Source: Chryseobacterium gleum
GTDB lineage: Bacteria > Bacteroidota > Bacteroidia > Flavobacteriales_D > Crocinitomicaceae
Length of the DNA stretch: 9,969 nucleotides
Direction: 5' to 3'
NCBI GenBank assembly: GCA_943326315.2
Contig: CALPSU020000067.1
Span: forward strand, 1-9,969
In this document: piece by piece, positions 6,996 through 9,969 of the stretch
How positions within the stretch are numbered: the first letter of the stretch is position 1
How the letters are laid out: the number at the start of each line of letters is the position of its first letter
Notes under the pieces: generated by a model
What the model was told of the DNA's origin: nothing
Database searches by the model: none
The model's input: only the letters and a program-made list of their open reading frames with translations
Position numbers and translations under genes: made by a program

Positions 6996-7633
6996 AGTAT
7001 TTATTTTCCATATTGTTTATTATGGTTTTTTCGAATATTTTTTCGCAAAATTGGCGTGACACATTAGAATTTGCACGTTCAGCTTATAGAGCTAAAGAAT
7101 ATTCGAGATCACTTAAGTTATATAAAAGTGCACAAAAAATAGCCCCAAAAGAATTTGATTTCTCAGAAGAAATTGCGCAGACAAATTATAAATCAGAATC
7201 TTTTTCAAGTGCCGAAAAAATATATTCAAAACCAATTTTAGGGAAGAATGGTAGATTGAAAAATGCCGAACAGTTTCATAATTTAGGAAATTCTAGGATG
7301 AAGCAAAAAAAATATCAAGGAGCAATTGATTCGTATAAAAAATCTTTACGTAATAATTCTTATGATAATCAAACGCGTTATAATTTATCTGAAGCAATTC
7401 GGAAATTAAAACAACAACAAAATAAAAATAATCCAAAATCTCAAAATCAGTCTCAACCTCAGTCTCAGTTTCAGCCAAAATCTCAACCAAAATCTAAATC
7501 TCAATCCCAGAATAAGAAATCTGTAGATAGAATTTTAGATAAATTATCAAAACAAGAATCCGAAACGAAGCGTAAACTTGGCAGCGGAAATAAAAATGAA
7601 AAAGGTCAAACATCATCTGATAAAGATTGGTAA
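6992..7633 (+). CDS. batC: BatC, exported TPR protein
   Basis: The 213-aa protein has a signal peptide (1-18, cleavage IFS|Q). Tetratricopeptide repeats follow: one at about 22-55 (TLEFARSAYRAKEYSRSLKLY) and a clearer one at about 92-125 (AEQFHNLGNSRMKQKKYQGA), with a further helical turn to 139. A Gln/Ser/Lys/Pro/Asn-rich linker (about 141-176) leads to a C-terminal segment (DRILDKLSKQESETKRKL…DKDW). Its L-x2-L-x4-E-x-x-x-x-x-L pattern and final Lys-Asp-Trp match what I know of Bacteroidota BatC ends. TPRs bind partner peptides; the likely partners are BatA, BatB or BatD at the inner-membrane face (inference). The start overlaps the batB stop (ATGA) and the stop is one base from batD. The linker is encoded by a short DNA repeat described separately. 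Confidence 0.88.
   Translation: MKYLFSILFIMVFSNIFSQNWRDTLEFARSAYRAKEYSRSLKLYKSAQKIAPKEFDFSEEIAQTNYKSESFSSAEKIYSKPILGKNGRLKNAEQFHNLGNSRMKQKKYQGAIDSYKKSLRNNSYDNQTRYNLSEAIRKLKQQQNKNNPKSQNQSQPQSQFQPKSQPKSKSQSQNKKSVDRILDKLSKQESETKRKLGSGNKNEKGQTSSDKDW
7433..7513 (+). repeat. Degenerate repeat encoding the BatC Q/S/P/K linker
   Basis: CCAAAATCTCAA occurs at 7433-7444 and 7475-7486. The second copy is followed in tandem by CCAAAATCTAAA (7487-7498), which encodes P-K-S-Q then P-K-S-K. Between and after them lie shorter TCTCAA/TCTCAG/TTTCAG hexamers encoding S-Q pairs. The pattern is in frame throughout, so gain or loss of a 12- or 6-base unit changes linker length without breaking the gene. It is a likely site of length variation between strains. 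Confidence 0.6.
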
Positions 7634-7634
7634 A

Positions 7635-9368
7635 ATGTTAAATAAGTTAGTTTCTATAGTATTTATTCTTTTGGCAGGTATTTGTTCAGCTCAGAAGCCA
7701 ATGATTCAATTAATTGTTGACCCAAAGGTTTCTCAAGTTGGAGAAGAAATAACAGTTAAAGTTATTTCTAATATTGGCGGTAATATTAATATTGATTTAC
7801 CAGCTAGTTTTATTCAAGGAGGAACTTCAATGAGTGGAAGTGAATCTGAATATGATGGGAATACTGGAAAATTGACTATGTATTTTTATATCTCAAATGT
7901 TGGAATTATTAAAAAAGAAGGTAACTACACATTTGGGCCAGCATATATTAAAAAAGATCGTAAGTTATATAAATCAAATAGTGTATCCGTTAAAATTAAT
8001 AGAGACGAACCCATTTCTTCAACATCTTCATCAGTTGATTTTTCACCTAAACAATTAAAAAAACCTGCATTTGGTATAATTGAGAAATCGAAATCTAAAA
8101 TTTATGAAGGCGAACCACTTGTATTAGTTGCGAAAGTATTTGCACGTTACAAACCAACACATATAGAAGGGTACGAACCTTTTGAAATGGAAGGTGTGAT
8201 AGAAAAACACGATATTAATTCAGTAAAAGATCCTGAGATTAAAACAATAAAAGGGATTGAATACTTTTGTTTCGAAGCAAATAAGCAAGTTTTTTTCCCT
8301 TCAGGAACAGGTAGATTTCATATTTCACCATTCAGGATGAATTTAAAAAAAGGATTTGATGGATTTGATTTTGCTTCAGCATCATCTACAATAGATGTTC
8401 TTCCATTACCTCCAAATGCACCTAAAAATTTTAGTGGAGGAGTTGGTAAATTTTCTTTAGAAAAAAAAATATCTAAAAGCACTTATAAGCAAGGTGATTT
8501 TATAGAAATGACATTAATAGTTTCTGGTGAAGGTAACCTACATATGTTAAGTGCCCCTCAATTCAATTTACCTAAAGAATTGGTTATTTATGGCGATCCA
8601 ATAATAGTGGAAGATTTTGCTTTTGGAACGAACGGCTCTCAAGGTTCCATTTCTTATAAATATAATATACAATTAAAAGAAGGTGGCAATATAAATTTCC
8701 CTCAAATATCATTTTCTTATTTTGATATAGTTAAAAAAGAATACATTGAAGTTAAGAAAGATTTAGAAAAAATGTCAATTTCATCTAATGTCAAAATTGC
8801 TTTACCAAAAATCCCAAATACTAATATTATAAAGAAAGAAGATATTTTATATACACCGTCTAGTAAAATTGGTTTTTCTTCTAAAAAAAATAAAGGGTTT
8901 AACACTTCTTTTTATTTGCTGCTCATTACAATTCCAATTGCTTTTTCTTTTATTATAATAGTATTAAAAAAGCGAAAAGTATCTAATGGTTCAAATCTTG
9001 AATTAGAATTAAATAATAAAGAATTGAAACTAAGTGTTATTCGAGAAATGCAATTAGCCGAACTTTCCCTTAAAGATAATGATTTGGATAAATTTTACGC
9101 ATCACTCCAGAAATCAATATTCTTGACATGTTTAAATAGTTTTGGAGGTAATACAAAAAATGTAATGAGTAAGATTGAATTATATACTTATCTTGAAAGA
9201 TTTGCTTTATCTAATGATTTGATTGATGAAATTAAATTTATTTTTCAATCTTGTGAAGAAGCTCGTTTCGGTTTAGTTAACGATTCTACAATTCAATTTC
9301 AACTTTTACAAAGAACAAAAGTTACTGTAGAAGAATTAATGAAATTGTTAATGAATAATAATTGTTAA
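7635..9368 (+). CDS. batD: BatD, large single-pass membrane protein of the Bat operon
   Basis: The 577-aa protein has a signal peptide (1-19, cleavage CSA|Q), a long extracytoplasmic region (20-about 420), one transmembrane helix (about 426-445, YLLLITIPIAFSFIIIVL), a KKRK stop-transfer and a cytoplasmic helical tail (about 460-577). The outside part seems to hold successive beta domains. The first (about 22-122) begins IQLIVDPKVSQVGEEITVKV. The second (about 143-256) begins AFGIIEKSKSKIYEGEPLVLVAKV. The third (about 269-380) begins GGVGKFSLEKKISKSTYKQGD and ends that strand pair with the family mark VSGEGNL. This matches the BatD (Aerotolerance BatD) family in length and order. The start ATG 7635 is one base after the batC stop; an upstream in-frame TTG (7578) and ATG (7596) would bury the signal peptide behind 13-19 charged residues. 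No batE gene follows. Confidence 0.92.
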   Translation: MLNKLVSIVFILLAGICSAQKPMIQLIVDPKVSQVGEEITVKVISNIGGNINIDLPASFIQGGTSMSGSESEYDGNTGKLTMYFYISNVGIIKKEGNYTFGPAYIKKDRKLYKSNSVSVKINRDEPISSTSSSVDFSPKQLKKPAFGIIEKSKSKIYEGEPLVLVAKVFARYKPTHIEGYEPFEMEGVIEKHDINSVKDPEIKTIKGIEYFCFEANKQVFFPSGTGRFHISPFRMNLKKGFDGFDFASASSTIDVLPLPPNAPKNFSGGVGKFSLEKKISKSTYKQGDFIEMTLIVSGEGNLHMLSAPQFNLPKELVIYGDPIIVEDFAFGTNGSQGSISYKYNIQLKEGGNINFPQISFSYFDIVKKEYIEVKKDLEKMSISSNVKIALPKIPNTNIIKKEDILYTPSSKIGFSSKKNKGFNTSFYLLLITIPIAFSFIIIVLKKRKVSNGSNLELELNNKELKLSVIREMQLAELSLKDNDLDKFYASLQKSIFLTCLNSFGGNTKNVMSKIELYTYLERFALSNDLIDEIKFIFQSCEEARFGLVNDSTIQFQLLQRTKVTVEELMKLLMNNNC

Positions 9369-9596
9369 TTTATTGATAAGATTTGCGATTAATATTTTTC
9401 AATTTAATTTCAATTGCCATTATTTATATTTCTAATGGATAAATGATTATTTATTGATCAGTATTGTTGTTCATTTTTTTTAAGGAAGCCTAATACATAA
9501 TATTTGCTTCAAATAATTTTACGGTTATTCAGAACTTGGATTTTTGATAAATTAATTTGTACGATTATATATTGACTGAATAAAACTCCATTTATT

Positions 9597-9616
9597 ATAG
9601 ACTATGTGAAGTCTAT
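9597..9616. repeat. Inverted repeat ATAGACT-N6-AGTCTAT
   Basis: Two perfect 7-base arms (9597-9603 and 9610-9616) flank ATGTGA. The stem has four A-T/T-A pairs and three pairs that include G or C at its inner part. No T-tract follows on either strand, so it is not a classic intrinsic terminator. It could be a protein-binding site, an RNA hairpin in the batD 3' region or chance. It starts 228 bases after the batD stop. Confidence 0.4.
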
Positions 9617-9812
9617 GTTTCAAATATTAGGTCATTTTATAATTAGTTTTAAAAATAATAGATCTAATTTTTAATATTTTTAGCTAAAATCATTTAATAA
9701 ATATTAATTGTTTAAAATATAGTTGTTATTTTCGTTTAAATATCTATATATCAGATTTTTAATTTTGTAATGTGTTTTCATAATTTTAGAGTTTAATGAT
9801 TGATTGTTATTT

Positions 9813-9838
9813 TTAACTATTGGAAATCATATAGTTAA
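9813..9838 (+). terminator. Possible weak terminator or operator: inverted repeat before a T-tract
   Basis: TTAACTAT (9813-9820) pairs perfectly with ATAGTTAA (9831-9838) around a 10-base loop. CA and then six T (9841-9846) follow, the shape of a rho-independent terminator on the plus strand. The stem has a single C-G pair, so it would be weak, and it is about 445 bases past batD. It may instead be an operator for a gene beyond the window edge. Its right part shares GTTAACATT with the palindrome at 1788-1799. Confidence 0.3.
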
Positions 9839-9969
9839 CATTTTTTATTTAATATTTAGCTATTATTTTTTTAAATTTATTTATCTCATAATAATACTTG
9901 CTCTTCATCCTATGATATACTGTTCACTATGATTTAATTTTTCAGTTAATATAAAAAAACAATAAAATA

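Larger units (their letters stand above)
9369..9969. other. AT-rich region after batD without a convincing gene
   Basis: No open frame with coding character is seen on either strand in these 601 bases; ATGs such as that at 9435 close within a few codons. The stretch is dominated by A/T runs, lower in G+C to the eye than the genes before it. It contains two inverted repeats (9597-9616 and 9813-9838, listed separately). One perfect -7-like TAATTTTG lies at 9760-9767 on the plus strand but has no TTG at the -33 distance. No strong terminator directly follows batD. The region may hold the promoter of a gene beyond the window or an untranslated RNA; neither is shown. Confidence 0.6.

Noticed and set aside
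7293..7490. Minus-strand 65-codon open frame
   Set aside because: It lies antisense to the TPR and Gln/Ser-rich part of batC and owes its length to the repeat; it has no family-like sequence or start signal.
8717..8905. Minus-strand 62-codon open frame
   Set aside because: It is fully antisense to the batD region before the transmembrane helix, and its hydrophobic runs mirror A/T-rich codons of batD.
9400..9416. CAATT-N7-AATTG inverted repeat just after batD as the operon terminator
   Set aside because: The stem is only 5 bp, nearly all A-T, and no T-tract follows; this is expected by chance here.
9910..9933. Direct repeat CTATGAT (9910-9916 and 9927-9933)
   Set aside because: Seven bases repeated twice in AT-rich DNA has no weight alone; there is no array, and spacing and copy number do not fit a CRISPR.
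1..9969. CRISPR array, tRNA, rRNA, insertion sequence or integrase
   Set aside because: No regularly spaced repeats, cloverleaf pattern, rRNA-like sequence, terminal inverted repeats or transposase/recombinase motifs were seen.

Overview
The window is very AT-rich and reads as chromosomal DNA of a Bacteroidota member, most likely one of the Flavobacteriales. This rests on a Bacteroides-aerotolerance (Bat) operon, exported proteins whose predicted mature N-terminus is Gln (…FG|Q, …FS|Q, …SA|Q), a lipoprotein whose Cys is followed by Lys-Lys-Asp, and mostly absent Shine-Dalgarno sequences. The genus cannot be fixed from this sequence.

Layout. Bases 1-309 hold the C-terminal two thirds or so of a GNAT acetyltransferase (+), cut by the window edge. 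Two minus-strand genes follow: a 296-aa lipoprotein (361-1251), ended by a clear hairpin-plus-T-tract terminator (317-341), and a 120-aa protein with an N-terminal four-Cys zinc-binding knuckle (1396-1758). A 109-base divergent region containing a perfect 12-bp palindrome (1788-1799) separates the latter from the main plus-strand operon. Bases 1868-9368 hold seven genes: a MoxR AAA+ ATPase, a DUF58 vWA-like protein, a short BatD/DUF4381-like membrane protein, BatA, BatB, BatC and BatD. The last 601 bases (9369-9969) are AT-rich, with no convincing gene and two inverted repeats.

How the genes fit together. From the DUF58 gene onward, successive genes overlap by 4, 11, 8 and 4 bases, or are 1 base apart (batC to batD), so they are probably translationally coupled and made in fixed ratio. 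Only the moxR-DUF58 junction has a spacer (75 bases). By family knowledge, a cytosolic MoxR ATPase acts with vWA proteins as a chaperone-like module. Here there is one soluble vWA-like protein (DUF58) and two membrane-anchored vWA proteins (BatA, BatB), all with intact MIDAS residues. Two proteins combine an extracytoplasmic beta-rich region, one transmembrane helix and a cytoplasmic helical tail (the DUF4381-like protein and BatD), and BatC is an exported TPR protein. Bat operons are linked to oxidative or envelope stress tolerance, but the biochemical role is not settled; any function given here is inference from family membership.

The system is a recognisable Bat operon rather than a new class. 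The points most worth a second look are the long multi-helix N-terminus of BatB, the matching tails of the DUF4381-like protein and BatD, the internal duplication in the lipoprotein, and the repeat-encoded linker of BatC.
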